This document shows positions 9,272-17,804 of a stretch of DNA of 64,000 nucleotides, piece after piece; positions within the stretch are counted from its first letter, which is position 1, and every line of letters begins with the position of its first letter. The position numbers were made by a program, and so were the translations under genes. Below the pieces are notes generated by a model that was not told the origin of the DNA, did no database searches, and saw only the letters and a program-made list of their open reading frames with translations. Source of the stretch: Frateuria edaphi (lineage in GTDB: Bacteria; Pseudomonadota; Gammaproteobacteria; Xanthomonadales; Rhodanobacteraceae); assembly GCF_021117405.1 (NCBI RefSeq), contig NZ_CP088251.1:3085001-3149000 (forward strand). The letters are read 5' to 3'.

Positions 9272-10591
9272 ATGCACAAGACCTTGTTAGCCACCGCCGT
9301 GGCCTGCGGGCTGCTGATCGGCCTGCCCTTCGACCTAGCCGCCCAGGCGGCGCCCATGCCGCAGGACGAAGCCCAGGTGCAGACCTTGCTGGCCCAGCTG
9401 CAGGCGCTCAAGGCCAGCTACGCGCAGCAGGTACGCCAGCTTCGCGAGCTGGACATGCAGGTGCAGGCGCTACAGGCGAAACTGGCCGGCAAGACCGCGC
9501 CACCCTCGCTGCCTGCACCGGGCGGCACGCCACCGACGGACCGGGTGGCGCAGGCCGGCACGCCGCCGGCCGACGAAGGTACACGTGCCGGCAGCGCCGC
9601 CCAGGCCGAAGCCGCGCGCCAGGAAGCGCCCACCCGCAGCCTGAAGGATGCGCTGCAGCAGGAGCACGCGCTGTTCGACCGCAAGTTCACGCTGGAAAAC
9701 AGCGTCAGCTACGCCCGCTACGACCGCAGCCAGATCACGCTCAACGGCTTCCTCGCACTGGATGCGATCTTCCTGGGCAACATCGCCATCGAGGACGTCA
9801 AGTCCGACTCGCTCACCTACAACCTGGCCGCGCGCTACGGCGTCAGTCCGCGCCTGACATTGAACCTGGACGTGCCCTACCTCTGCCGCAAGACGGTCTA
9901 CCAGAAGGGCGGCGCGGGCGGTTCGGCGGCGGCCATCGCGGAGGAGGACACCACCGGCGCGGGCCTGGGCGACGTCGGGTTGAGCGCCAACTACAAGCTG
10001 TTGGACGAGACCGGCTCGCGGCCCGACACGGTGCTGACCCTGGGCATCACCGCGCCGACCGGGCAATCGCCCTACGGCATCGACTGGAAGGTGCTGCAGC
10101 GCGACGACGACCAGTACATCAGCTTCGCCGTCCCGGACAAGCAACCCACCGGCAATGGCGTATGGCAGGCGAACCTCGGCCTGTCGGCGGTCAAGACCAT
10201 GGACCCGGCGATCGTGTTCGCCAACCTCGGCTACATCTACTCGAAATCGCGCGACTTCGACGACATCAATACCGATCCGGAAACGCGGAACCCGGGCACG
10301 GTCAAGCTCGGCAACACCTATTACTTCGGTGCGGGCGTGGCCTTCGCGTTCAACGAGCGCACCAGCCTGAGCCTGTCCTTCGCCGACAAGCTCAGCGCCA
10401 AGGCCTCGCTGCGCTACAAGGGCTCGCCCTGGTCGAAGGTGATCGGTTCGGACGCCCATGCCGCCACCTTCAACATGGGCGTGACCCATGCATTGAGCCA
10501 GCACACCACGCTGGTCACCCTGCTCGGCATCGGGCTGACGCCGGACGCGCCGGATTTCAGCCTGAGCTTCAAGGTTCCCTACATGTTCTAG
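9272..10591 (+). CDS. fapF: FapF-like outer-membrane amyloid secretion pore
   Basis: A 439-residue protein with four regions in order: signal peptide (about 1-27), a heptad-like coiled coil (about 31-73, QVQTLLAQLQALKASYAQQV), a Pro/Ala/Gly linker (74-123), and a beta-barrel with alternating amphipathic strands to the C-terminal aromatic residue (VPYMF). FapF in Pseudomonas is a trimeric barrel with an N-terminal coiled coil and plug that exports the subunits. Length and plan agree. It is the last gene of the operon and is followed by a strong hairpin. Confidence 0.8.
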   Translation: MHKTLLATAVACGLLIGLPFDLAAQAAPMPQDEAQVQTLLAQLQALKASYAQQVRQLRELDMQVQALQAKLAGKTAPPSLPAPGGTPPTDRVAQAGTPPADEGTRAGSAAQAEAARQEAPTRSLKDALQQEHALFDRKFTLENSVSYARYDRSQITLNGFLALDAIFLGNIAIEDVKSDSLTYNLAARYGVSPRLTLNLDVPYLCRKTVYQKGGAGGSAAAIAEEDTTGAGLGDVGLSANYKLLDETGSRPDTVLTLGITAPTGQSPYGIDWKVLQRDDDQYISFAVPDKQPTGNGVWQANLGLSAVKTMDPAIVFANLGYIYSKSRDFDDINTDPETRNPGTVKLGNTYYFGAGVAFAFNERTSLSLSFADKLSAKASLRYKGSPWSKVIGSDAHAATFNMGVTHALSQHTTLVTLLGIGLTPDAPDFSLSFKVPYMF

Positions 10592-10599
10592 CCGCGGCG

Positions 10600-10621
10600 G
10601 ACCGGGTCGGACGACCCGGTC
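10600..10621 (+). terminator. bidirectional hairpin at the end of the fap-like operon
   Basis: Arms GACCGGGT (10600-10607) and ACCCGGTC (10614-10621) lie between the converging fapF-like and regulator genes. There is no clear T tract on either strand. Confidence 0.5.
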
Positions 10622-10629
10622 AAAGCTGC

Positions 10630-11976
10630 TCAGGGCGCGGCCTGCGCCAGCTCGTCCAGCGCCAGGCCGTGCTTCTTGCACAGGCGGTAGACGGTGACCC
10701 GGGCGATGCCCAGCCGCCGCGCGCATTCGCTGACGTTGAAGCGGGTCTCGCGCAGGCACGCGACCAGCGCATCGCGCTCGGCCGACACGCGCACGCGTTC
10801 CAGCGCGGCCGGCGCATGGCCCGGACGCACGGGCAGGTCCAGGTCGTGCACGCTGATCAACGAATCCTCGGCGACCACGGCGGCCCGTTGCACCCGGTTG
10901 ACCAGTTCCCGCACGTTGCCTGGCCAATGGAATGCGCGCAGCGCGCGGCGTGCGGCCGCGCTGAAGGCGAGCGCGCGGCAGTCGTGTTGTTCGCGGAAGG
11001 CGTCCAGGAAGTGCTGCGCCAGCAGTTCCATGTCGCCGCCGCGTTCGCGCAGTGCCGGCATCTGCACGCGCAGCACGTTGAGCCGGTAGTAGAGATCCTG
11101 GCGGAACCGGCCGGACGCGACCGCCTTTTCCATGTCCACGTGGGTGGCCGCCAGCACGCGCACGTCCGCGTGCAGGCTCTGGCTGCTGCCGACCCTCACG
11201 ATGGTGCCCTCCTGCAGGAATCGCAGCAGACTGGTCTGCGCGTCCAGTGGAAGGTCGCCGATCTCGTCCAGGAACACGGTGCCGCCGCTGGCGCTTTCGA
11301 TATGGCCGATGCGGCGGGTGGTGGCGCCAGTGAACGCGCCGCGTTCGTGGCCGAACAGTTCCGACTGCACCAGGTTGCCCGGCAGCGCTCCGCAATTGAT
11401 CGCGACGAACGGCCGCCCTGCCCGCGGCGACAATTGGTGGATGACGCGCGCGGCCACTTCCTTGCCGGTGCCGGTTTCGCCGGTGATCAGGACCGGCAGG
11501 TCCACCGGCGCATACTTGCGCAGGCCGATCCGCAGCGCCCGCATCGCGTCACTGGTGCCGACCAGGCCGGGCATGTCCGGTTCGCTGCGGGCGGGCATCC
11601 CGCCCACGGCCAGGCGATCGAGCGCCTCACTTAGGCGCGGGAAGTCGATGGGGCTGGTGAACACCGCCATGCAGTCGCGCAGGATCGATGTCACGCGGGG
11701 CTCGTGCGCGGGCGTCTCGGGCGAAACCAGCGCGATCCAGGGCACGCCCGGATGCTCGGCAACCATGACCTCCATCGCTCCAAGCGTGTCCAGGTCTCCC
11801 TGGCGGAGGTCGGCCAGTGCGACCACGACATCGCCGTTGCGGGCGCCCACGCCGCTGGCCTGCACGTCGGCCACGCGCACCGGCCAACCTGAACGCGCCA
11901 GTCCGTTGCGTTCGGCGCCGTCGGGCCGTCCGAACCAGACGACACAGCGCCTGGGTAATGCCAATGCCGCGGTCAT
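10630..11976 (-). CDS. sigma-54-dependent Fis-family transcriptional activator
   Basis: A 448-residue enhancer-binding protein. Residues about 10-125 form a divergent receiver-like domain of the VpsR/FleQ type. The AAA+ domain follows, with Walker A GETGTGKE (166-173), the sigma-54 contact loop GAFTGA (213-218) and Walker B VFLDEIGDL (234-242). A Fis-type helix-turn-helix ends the protein (FNVSECARRLGIARVTVYRL). The ATG at 11976 has GGAGGT just upstream; the GTG at 11982 would overlap that site. Placed convergent with the fap-like operon, it is the likely activator of the sigma-54 promoter at 5415. Confidence 0.9.
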   Translation of the reverse strand: MTAALALPRRCVVWFGRPDGAERNGLARSGWPVRVADVQASGVGARNGDVVVALADLRQGDLDTLGAMEVMVAEHPGVPWIALVSPETPAHEPRVTSILRDCMAVFTSPIDFPRLSEALDRLAVGGMPARSEPDMPGLVGTSDAMRALRIGLRKYAPVDLPVLITGETGTGKEVAARVIHQLSPRAGRPFVAINCGALPGNLVQSELFGHERGAFTGATTRRIGHIESASGGTVFLDEIGDLPLDAQTSLLRFLQEGTIVRVGSSQSLHADVRVLAATHVDMEKAVASGRFRQDLYYRLNVLRVQMPALRERGGDMELLAQHFLDAFREQHDCRALAFSAAARRALRAFHWPGNVRELVNRVQRAAVVAEDSLISVHDLDLPVRPGHAPAALERVRVSAERDALVACLRETRFNVSECARRLGIARVTVYRLCKKHGLALDELAQAAP

Positions 11977-12014
11977 CGCCACCTCCGCCCCTGAACGGAT
12001 GTCCTGTGTCGATC

Positions 12015-12059
12015 AGCCGGTGATTACCGGCTGCGATGCCGCCCCGTCCGGGGGCGGCG
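12015..12059. promoter_or_regulatory. two inverted repeats upstream of the sigma-54 activator
   Basis: AGCCGGT-GATT-ACCGGCT (12015-12032) is a perfect 7-bp hairpin. A second G/C hairpin, CCGCCCC with GGGGCGG, follows at about 12039-12057. They may end SDR transcription or form part of the activator's leader. Confidence 0.4.
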
Positions 12060-12062
12060 GAC

Positions 12063-12078
12063 TGTGATGAATATCACA
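12063..12078. promoter_or_regulatory. CRP/Clp-type binding site upstream of the activator gene
   Basis: TGTGATGAATATCACA matches the CRP consensus TGTGA-N6-TCACA exactly. It lies 87 bp before the activator start, within its upstream region. In Xanthomonadales the CRP homologue Clp responds to c-di-GMP, which would link amyloid regulation to the biofilm signal; that link is an inference. Confidence 0.6.
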
Positions 12079-12121
12079 AAACCGGGTGGAGGACCTAACG
12101 ACAACTTCCGTGAAGGAGAAG

Positions 12122-12943
12122 TCAATCCAGGAAGAGATCCGGCAGGAGGGGCGCGCCCGGCTGCACCGCGTACGGGTCGAAATCGACCACTCCTCGCGCC
12201 CGCAGAACGTCTTCGTCGAGGGCGAAATGCCCGCTGTAGTCCCGCGCCGGGCGGGTAAGGACGGCATGGGCCGCGTCGGCCACGATCTCGGGCCGGCGGC
12301 ACTGTTCCGGCCGCACGCCCTCGATCATGCCGATCGCCGCCGTGGCGATCACCGTGCGCGGCCACAACGCGTTGACCGCGATGCCCAGCGGTGCGAACTC
12401 GGCGCTCATGCCCAGCACGCACAGGCTCATGCCCATCTTGGCGATCGTATAGGCCGTGTGCGGCGCGAACCATTTGGGATCGAGGCTGGGCGGCGGCGCC
12501 AGCATCAGCACGTGCGGATTGGCCGCGCGCTTCAGGAACGGCAGGCAGGCCTGGGTGACCAGGAAGGTGCCGCGCGTGTTGACCTGGTGCATGAGGTCGA
12601 ACCGCTTCATCGGCGTGCCTTCCACGCCGGCCAGCCAGATCGCGCTAGCGTTGTTGACCAGGATGTCGATGCCGCCGAAGCGTTCGGCCGCCTGCGCCAC
12701 GGCGTCCCTGACCTGGTCCTCCTCGCGGATGTCCACCTTGAGCGCCAGCGCCTTGCCGCCCGCCTCCTCCACGGCGGCCGCGGCGGTATGGATGGTTCCG
12801 GGCAGCCTCGGGTTGGGCACGCCGCTCTTGGCGGCGATGACGATGTTGGCGCCGTCCCGCGCCGCGCGCAGGGCGATCGCCAGGCCGATGCCGCGCGAGG
12901 CGCCGGTGATGAACAGGGTTTTGCCGGCCAGTGTGGTGTCCAT
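12122..12943 (-). CDS. SDR family oxidoreductase (hydroxysteroid-dehydrogenase-like)
   Basis: A 273-residue short-chain dehydrogenase with the nucleotide-binding GASRGIGLAIA (14-24), LVNNASAIW and the YxxxK pair in AYTIAKMGMSL. The serine normally found before the tyrosine is replaced in the local context MLAPPPSLDP, as in the HSDL2-like subgroup. The substrate is unknown; the subgroup is often linked to fatty-acid or sterol metabolism. The ATG at 12943 gives the standard N-terminus. It lies upstream of the sigma-54 activator on the same strand, 145 bp away, with hairpins between. Confidence 0.85.
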   Translation of the reverse strand: MDTTLAGKTLFITGASRGIGLAIALRAARDGANIVIAAKSGVPNPRLPGTIHTAAAAVEEAGGKALALKVDIREEDQVRDAVAQAAERFGGIDILVNNASAIWLAGVEGTPMKRFDLMHQVNTRGTFLVTQACLPFLKRAANPHVLMLAPPPSLDPKWFAPHTAYTIAKMGMSLCVLGMSAEFAPLGIAVNALWPRTVIATAAIGMIEGVRPEQCRRPEIVADAAHAVLTRPARDYSGHFALDEDVLRARGVVDFDPYAVQPGAPLLPDLFLD

Positions 12944-13067
12944 AGCGATGCATGCGTCCCGGGGAACGGCAGGATACGCCGGCGACGCCGACCCGGATGA
13001 CAACCATCACTGGACGATCGTGCCGCATGCCTCCACAGTGCGACGGCCTCCACCGGAACTTCCGCCG

Positions 13068-13991
13068 ATGGCCACGCTCTTGCCCTTTCCTGCTCCTCCC
13101 GCGGTTGCCGCTGCCACGGCCGCGCCGGTCCTGCGCGTTCACGGCCTGCGCAAGGCCTTCGAAGGTCGCGAGGTGTTGCGCGGGGTGGACTGGCAAGTGC
13201 CGGCCGGGCGCGTGATCGGTCTGCTCGGCCGCAACGGCGCCGGCAAGACCACGCTGTTGCGTTGCCTGCTCGGGCTGGCGCCGATCGACGCGGGCACGAT
13301 CGAACTGTTCGGCGCGCCGATGACCGAACCGGGCGGCGAGCGGCTGCACAGGGTCGGCTTCGTGCCACAGAATTTCGAGCTGTTCCCGTGGATGAAGGTG
13401 CACGCGTATCTCGACTTCACCGCCGCCTTCTACGCGCGCTGGAACCACGCGCTGGCGGAGCGCCTGCTGCGGGAGTGGGAGCTCGACCCCAAACAGAAGA
13501 TCGGCCGGCTCTCGCAGGGGCAGCGGCAGAAGCTCGCCATCGTGCGGGCGATCGCGCCGGAACCGGATCTGCTGGTGCTGGACGAGCCGGTCGCGAGCCT
13601 CGATCCGCAGGCGCGGCGCGCCTTCATGGCCGAACTGCTCGCGCTGATGCGCGGGCCGGGCAAGACGGTGATCTTTTCGACCCACATCACCGCCGACCTG
13701 GAGCGGGCCGAGGCTGACATCGCGTTACTGCGCGACGGCCATATCCAGTTCACCCGCCCGCTGGCCGAACTCAAGGCGCGGCTCTCCCACGCCGTCCTCA
13801 GTCGCCCGGCCGGCTGGACGACGGCGCCGGCGCTGGCCGGCGTGATCAAGTCACGCATCGCCGGCGCCAGCCTGCACCTGCTCTTGGAAGACGTGCCAGC
13901 GGAGCGATTGCATCAACTGGCCAAGGACGAGGACGCCAGCCTGCGCATCGAGATGCCCACGCTGGAGGACCTGTTCGTGGAACTGGCATGA
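13068..13991 (+). CDS. ABC transporter ATP-binding protein
   Basis: A 307-residue ATPase: Walker [11 protein letters not shown]-loop [10 protein letters not shown], signature [10 protein letters not shown], Walker [13 protein letters not shown] and the switch histidine in FSTHITAD. The C-terminal extension (about 225-307) resembles that of the CcmA/NatA-type exporters. It overlaps the next gene by 4 bases, so ATPase and membrane subunit are translated together. The exported substrate cannot be deduced. Confidence 0.92.
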   Translation: MATLLPFPAPPAVAAATAAPVLRVHGLRKAFEGREVLRGVDWQVPAGRVIGLLGRNGAGKTTLLRCLLGLAPIDAGTIELFGAPMTEPGGERLHRVGFVPQNFELFPWMKVHAYLDFTAAFYARWNHALAERLLREWELDPKQKIGRLSQGQRQKLAIVRAIAPEPDLLVLDEPVASLDPQARRAFMAELLALMRGPGKTVIFSTHITADLERAEADIALLRDGHIQFTRPLAELKARLSHAVLSRPAGWTTAPALAGVIKSRIAGASLHLLLEDVPAERLHQLAKDEDASLRIEMPTLEDLFVELA

Positions 13992-15391
13992 AGGCGATCG
14001 TCCAGCTGTGGCTGCTGCCGAGCCGGCAGATGCCGCTGCTGGGCGTGCTTGCTCATCTCTTGTGGCTGGCCGCGCTGGGCTGCCTGGCGTGGATGACGCC
14101 GCACGCCGATGGCGCGGCACTGGCCGCCGGCCTGCTCGCGATGGGCAGCTGGTTCTGGCATCTGGGTCTGGCCACCACACTGCGCAGCGCGTGCAAGCCT
14201 GAGACCTTCCTGCTGCCCGCGTTCCGCCGGCATCTGGCGGCCTTCGGGCTGCTCGACGCCATGGTCTGGGTCGGCCTGCCCGCGATGTTGGCGCTGATCC
14301 TGGGCGTGCCGCACGTGCCGCTCGGGAGCGCGTTGCTGTTGCTCGCCGGGGCGATGGGTTTCGCGATGGGCGTGGAACGCTGGGTGAGCCTGCTGTTCTG
14401 GCCACTGCTGGTGCTCGCCGGCTGGATGCCGGGGCTGGTCGGCGCGATCGTGCACGACGCGTGGCGTTCGCCGCTTACCTTGCCGCTGTTGCTGCTCCTG
14501 GCCGTGTTGCTTCTCCGCCTAGCGCTGCATCCCATGCTGCGGGTGACCGACCGGCCGCCGGACACCTCGCCGCTGGAGGGACTCAGCCTCGGACGCAACG
14601 CCAGCGCCGAGACGGCGCCCCGGCGCAGCGCGCTGGGCCGGCGCTTCGAGGGCTGGTTCGACGCGATCGCGCAACGGGCGATGGAGCGCGCGTTGATCCG
14701 CTACCGCGAACAGCCGACCGCTGCACGGCGCCGCACGCTCGTACGCCGGCTGCTTTTGCCGCACGACAACGTGGCGGCGATCGGGCTACGCATCGCGATC
14801 ATGGCGGTGTTCGCAACGCTGTACGTGGTGGTCGCCCTGCACCGGAAGCATTTCAACGCGACCGTGGTGGGTGCCTACGCCGTGCTGATCGCGCTGGCGC
14901 GATTCCCGCAGATCGGCCGCGGCATGGCGCGCATGCGTCCCAACCTGGCCGACCTGTACCTGACGCTGGCCCCGGTCACGCGCATCGAGTACCAGCGGGC
15001 GCTCGCCGATGCCCTGACGGTGCTGATGCCGGTCGGCACCGTCACCGCCCTGGCGTACACCGTGCTGGGCATCGTGCTGACCCATGCTGCGCAGCCGGGG
15101 CTGATGCTGATGGTGACGCTGATCGTCGCCACCAGTGGGGGCCTGGTCGCGCTGGCGGTGCATCTGATCGGACCGCAGAACGCGGTCGGCCGGCACCTGG
15201 TCAACGCGGCCGTGCTGATCGGCACGATGGCAACGTATTGGGCTGGCGTCTGGCTGATCGACGTCTTGGGCTACCTCTTCGGCGGCGGGCTGCTGGCGCT
15301 CCTGACGCTGGGCTTCGGACTCGGCGTGTGGTTTGCGGCGCAGCGCGAGTACCAGCGACGCGAGCCCTGCTTCGACGCACCGCTGGCGTGA
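13988..15391 (+). CDS. ABC transporter membrane subunit (ABC-2-like permease)
   Basis: A 467-residue very hydrophobic protein with about ten predicted membrane segments in two blocks (about 15-180 and 255-455). A cytoplasmic stretch (about 190-255) rich in Arg lies between. It directly follows and overlaps the ATPase gene, so it is taken as its partner. I do not recognise a substrate-specific family. Confidence 0.75.
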   Translation: MKAIVQLWLLPSRQMPLLGVLAHLLWLAALGCLAWMTPHADGAALAAGLLAMGSWFWHLGLATTLRSACKPETFLLPAFRRHLAAFGLLDAMVWVGLPAMLALILGVPHVPLGSALLLLAGAMGFAMGVERWVSLLFWPLLVLAGWMPGLVGAIVHDAWRSPLTLPLLLLLAVLLLRLALHPMLRVTDRPPDTSPLEGLSLGRNASAETAPRRSALGRRFEGWFDAIAQRAMERALIRYREQPTAARRRTLVRRLLLPHDNVAAIGLRIAIMAVFATLYVVVALHRKHFNATVVGAYAVLIALARFPQIGRGMARMRPNLADLYLTLAPVTRIEYQRALADALTVLMPVGTVTALAYTVLGIVLTHAAQPGLMLMVTLIVATSGGLVALAVHLIGPQNAVGRHLVNAAVLIGTMATYWAGVWLIDVLGYLFGGGLLALLTLGFGLGVWFAAQREYQRREPCFDAPLA

Positions 15392-15451
15392 TGGCTTGCG
15401 CCCTCTGCCCGGGCGGGCTGTAGGACGCGGCTCGCACACTTTTCCGCAAGC

Positions 15452-15490
15452 CTTGTTCCCACCCCAGCATCCGCCGAAGGAGGGAACAGG
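15452..15490. terminator. hairpin between converging permease and mpl genes
   Basis: TGTTCCC (15454-15460) pairs with GGGAACA (15482-15488), with partial pairing on either side. It would serve both converging genes. Confidence 0.4.
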
Positions 15491-16861
15491 CTAGTTCAAC
15501 GCGTCGACGAAGCGGCGCGGCGCGTTCTCGAAACCGCCGTTGGACATGAACACGACGTGGTCGCCCGGACGCGCTTGCGCACGCAGGGCCTCGACCAGGG
15601 CATCCACCGTCGGCGCCGTCCGGCCACGGCCCTGCAGCGCCTCGGTCACGCGAGCGGCATCCCACGGCAACTCGGGGCGGTGCAGGAATACCACCGCGTC
15701 CGCATCCGCCAGCGAGGGCGCCAGTCCCGCCGCGTGCGCGCCCAACCGCATGGAATTGGAGCGCGGCTCCAGCGCGACCAGGATGCGCGCCTTGCCAACC
15801 CTGGCGCGCAGGCCGGCAAGCGTGGTCGCAATTGCGGTCGGGTGATGGGCGAAGTCGTCGTAGACGCGCACGCCACCGGCTTCGCCGACCAGTTCCATCC
15901 GTCGCTTGACGCTCTGGAAGGTGGCGAACGCGGGCAGCAGCGCGCGCGGGTCGGCGCCGGACGCGCTGGCGGCGGCCAGCGCAGCGAGCGCATTGAGCAC
16001 GCTGTGGTTGCCCAGCAGCGACCAGCGTACCTCGCCGATCGTCTCGCCCCGGTACTGCACGGCGAATACCGAACCATCCGTCTCGACCAGCCGCGCCTGC
16101 CAGTCGCCCTGGCCGATCCCGAACGTCTCCACGGGCGTCCAGCACCCCATCGCCAGCACGTCGGCGAGGTTCGTGTCGTGCGCGTTGACGATCAGCCGCC
16201 CATTGCCCGGCACGGTGCGGACCAGGTGGTGGAACTGTCGCTGGATCGCGGCCAGGTCCGGAAAAATGTCCGCGTGGTCATATTCGAGGTTGTTGAGGAT
16301 GGCGATACGCGGGCGGTAGTGCACGAACTTCGAGCGTTTGTCGAAGAAGGCGGTGTCGTATTCGTCGGCCTCGATCACGAACGGCGCGGCCTGGTCGCCC
16401 AACCGTGCGGAGACGCCGAAGTTGCCCGGCACGCCGCCGATCAGGAAACCCGGCGCCAGCCCTGCCTGATCTCTGGAGGCGTGGTCCAGCAAATGGGCCA
16501 GCAGGCTGGTGGTGGTGGTCTTGCCGTGGGTGCCGGCCACCGCCAGCACCTCGCGTCCGGCCAGCACGGTCTCGCCCAGCCACTGCGGGCCCGACACGTA
16601 GCGCAGGCGCGCATCGAGCATGTGCTCTACCGCCGGGTTGCCGCGGGTCATCGCGTTGCCGACCACGACCAGGTCGGGCGGGGGCGTGAGGTGCGCGGCC
16701 GTATAGCCGTCCATCAGACGGATGCCGAGGGCTTCGAGCTGGGTGCTCATCGGTGGATAGACAGCGGCATCGGAGCCTTCCACGGTCAAGCCGAGTTCGC
16801 GGCCGAGCGCGGCGACGCCGCCCATGAAGGTGCCGCAGATGCCGAGGATGTGCAGACGCAT
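15491..16861 (-). CDS. mpl: UDP-N-acetylmuramate:L-alanyl-gamma-D-glutamyl-meso-diaminopimelate ligase
   Basis: Reattaches the tripeptide recovered from old murein to UDP-MurNAc in cell-wall recycling. The 456-residue Mur ligase has an N-terminal HILGICGTFMGGVA, the ATP-binding GTHGKTTTTSLLAHLLD and the Mur-ligase ADEYDTAFFDKRSKF. NNLEYDHADIF and DDFAHHPTA follow. The start at 16861 gives the family N-terminus; a longer frame upstream is made of repeat sequence. Confidence 0.95.
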   Translation of the reverse strand: MRLHILGICGTFMGGVAALGRELGLTVEGSDAAVYPPMSTQLEALGIRLMDGYTAAHLTPPPDLVVVGNAMTRGNPAVEHMLDARLRYVSGPQWLGETVLAGREVLAVAGTHGKTTTTSLLAHLLDHASRDQAGLAPGFLIGGVPGNFGVSARLGDQAAPFVIEADEYDTAFFDKRSKFVHYRPRIAILNNLEYDHADIFPDLAAIQRQFHHLVRTVPGNGRLIVNAHDTNLADVLAMGCWTPVETFGIGQGDWQARLVETDGSVFAVQYRGETIGEVRWSLLGNHSVLNALAALAAASASGADPRALLPAFATFQSVKRRMELVGEAGGVRVYDDFAHHPTAIATTLAGLRARVGKARILVALEPRSNSMRLGAHAAGLAPSLADADAVVFLHRPELPWDAARVTEALQGRGRTAPTVDALVEALRAQARPGDHVVFMSNGGFENAPRRFVDALN

Positions 16862-16896
16862 GCGTTTCGAAACCCCTCCCTCTCGCCAGTTGGGCT

Positions 16897-16919
16897 CCCC
16901 TCTCCCGCCGGGAGAGGGG
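16897..16919. repeat. CCCCTCTCCC-type hairpin repeat
   Basis: Perfect 10-bp arms CCCCTCTCCC (16897-16906) and GGGAGAGGGG (16910-16919) are followed by CTGGGGGTGAGGGTG. This is a dispersed intergenic element in many GC-rich proteobacteria. A weaker relative lies at 43218-43237. Here it sits between mpl and adk. Confidence 0.6.
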
Positions 16920-17048
16920 CTGGGGGTGAGGGTGTCGGGCTTGCGGTGAGCGGAGCTTTCAAACGGCGGCAAGCTCTCGCTTCGCCCGCCCCTCGCCCCG
17001 ATCCCCGCCCCCGTGCCTGATCAGAAGGGGCAGCGGGAGCAGATTGCG

Positions 17049-17633
17049 TCAGCCGTTGGCGGCGGCCGACTCGCTTTCCAGCGCGCGCTTGATGCGCGCG
17101 GTCACTTCGTCCAGCTCGCCGACGCCGTCGACCACCTGCAGCTTGCCGCGCTTGGCATAGAAGTCGGCCACCGGCGCGGTCTGTTCGGCATAGACGCCCA
17201 GGCGCTTGCGCACGGTGTCGGGATTGTCGTCGGCGCGGTTCTCGGCCTGGAATCGGATCTGGCAGCGGCCGACGATTGCCTCGTTGGGCACCTCGAGCTT
17301 GACCACGGCGTCCAGCGGCTGGCCGATGCGCGAGAGCAGATGGTCCAGCGCGTCGGCCTGGGTCAGGTTGCGCGGGTAGCCGTCGAGGATGAACCCGTTG
17401 CGCGCATCGTCCTGCGCCAGGCGCTCTTCCAGCATGCCGAGCAGGATGTCGTCGGAGACCAGCTGGCCGGCATCCATCACCGCCTTGGCCTTCACGCCCA
17501 GCGGCGTACCCGCCGCGACCGCGGCGCGCAGCATGTCGCCAGTGGAGATGTGCGGTACGTTGAGGTCGGCCTTCAGCCGCGCGGCCTGCGTGCCTTTGCC
17601 CGAACCGGGCGCACCGAGTAGGACGAGTCGCAT
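17049..17633 (-). CDS. adk: adenylate kinase
   Basis: Interconverts ATP, ADP and AMP. The 194-residue protein is the short form: P-loop GAPGSGKGTQ at the N-terminus, the AMP-binding ISTGDMLR and FILDGYPRNLTQA. GRCQIRFQAENRADDNPDTVRKRL replaces the long zinc-type LID. The length is slightly above Xanthomonas homologues because of a C-terminal Ser/Ala tail. The start at 17633 is set by the MRLVLLGAPG N-terminus. Confidence 0.97.
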   Translation of the reverse strand: MRLVLLGAPGSGKGTQAARLKADLNVPHISTGDMLRAAVAAGTPLGVKAKAVMDAGQLVSDDILLGMLEERLAQDDARNGFILDGYPRNLTQADALDHLLSRIGQPLDAVVKLEVPNEAIVGRCQIRFQAENRADDNPDTVRKRLGVYAEQTAPVADFYAKRGKLQVVDGVGELDEVTARIKRALESESAAANG

Positions 17634-17804
17634 AATGCTCCAGGGCGTGTGGTCCGCACGCACGCTGCGGCGGTTCGTCAGATTTCACCCAAGGGGCGTC
17701 AAAGTACCGTCTGGACCCGGTAGCGTCAAACCGAGCCGCGCTCCGATGCGCGGCAAGTCGCTGTTTCTCAAGGGTACATGCCCGACCTTGCCAAGGAGAT
17801 CGCC

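Noticed and set aside
12122..13003. SDR gene as a seventh member of the amyloid regulon
   Set aside because: It is separated from the activator by hairpins and a 145-bp gap, and its dehydrogenase function has no clear tie to fibre assembly.
16862..16972. N-terminal extension of mpl
   Set aside because: The extra residues are a translation of the CCCCTCTCCC hairpin repeat; the MRLHILGICG start at 16861 fits the family.
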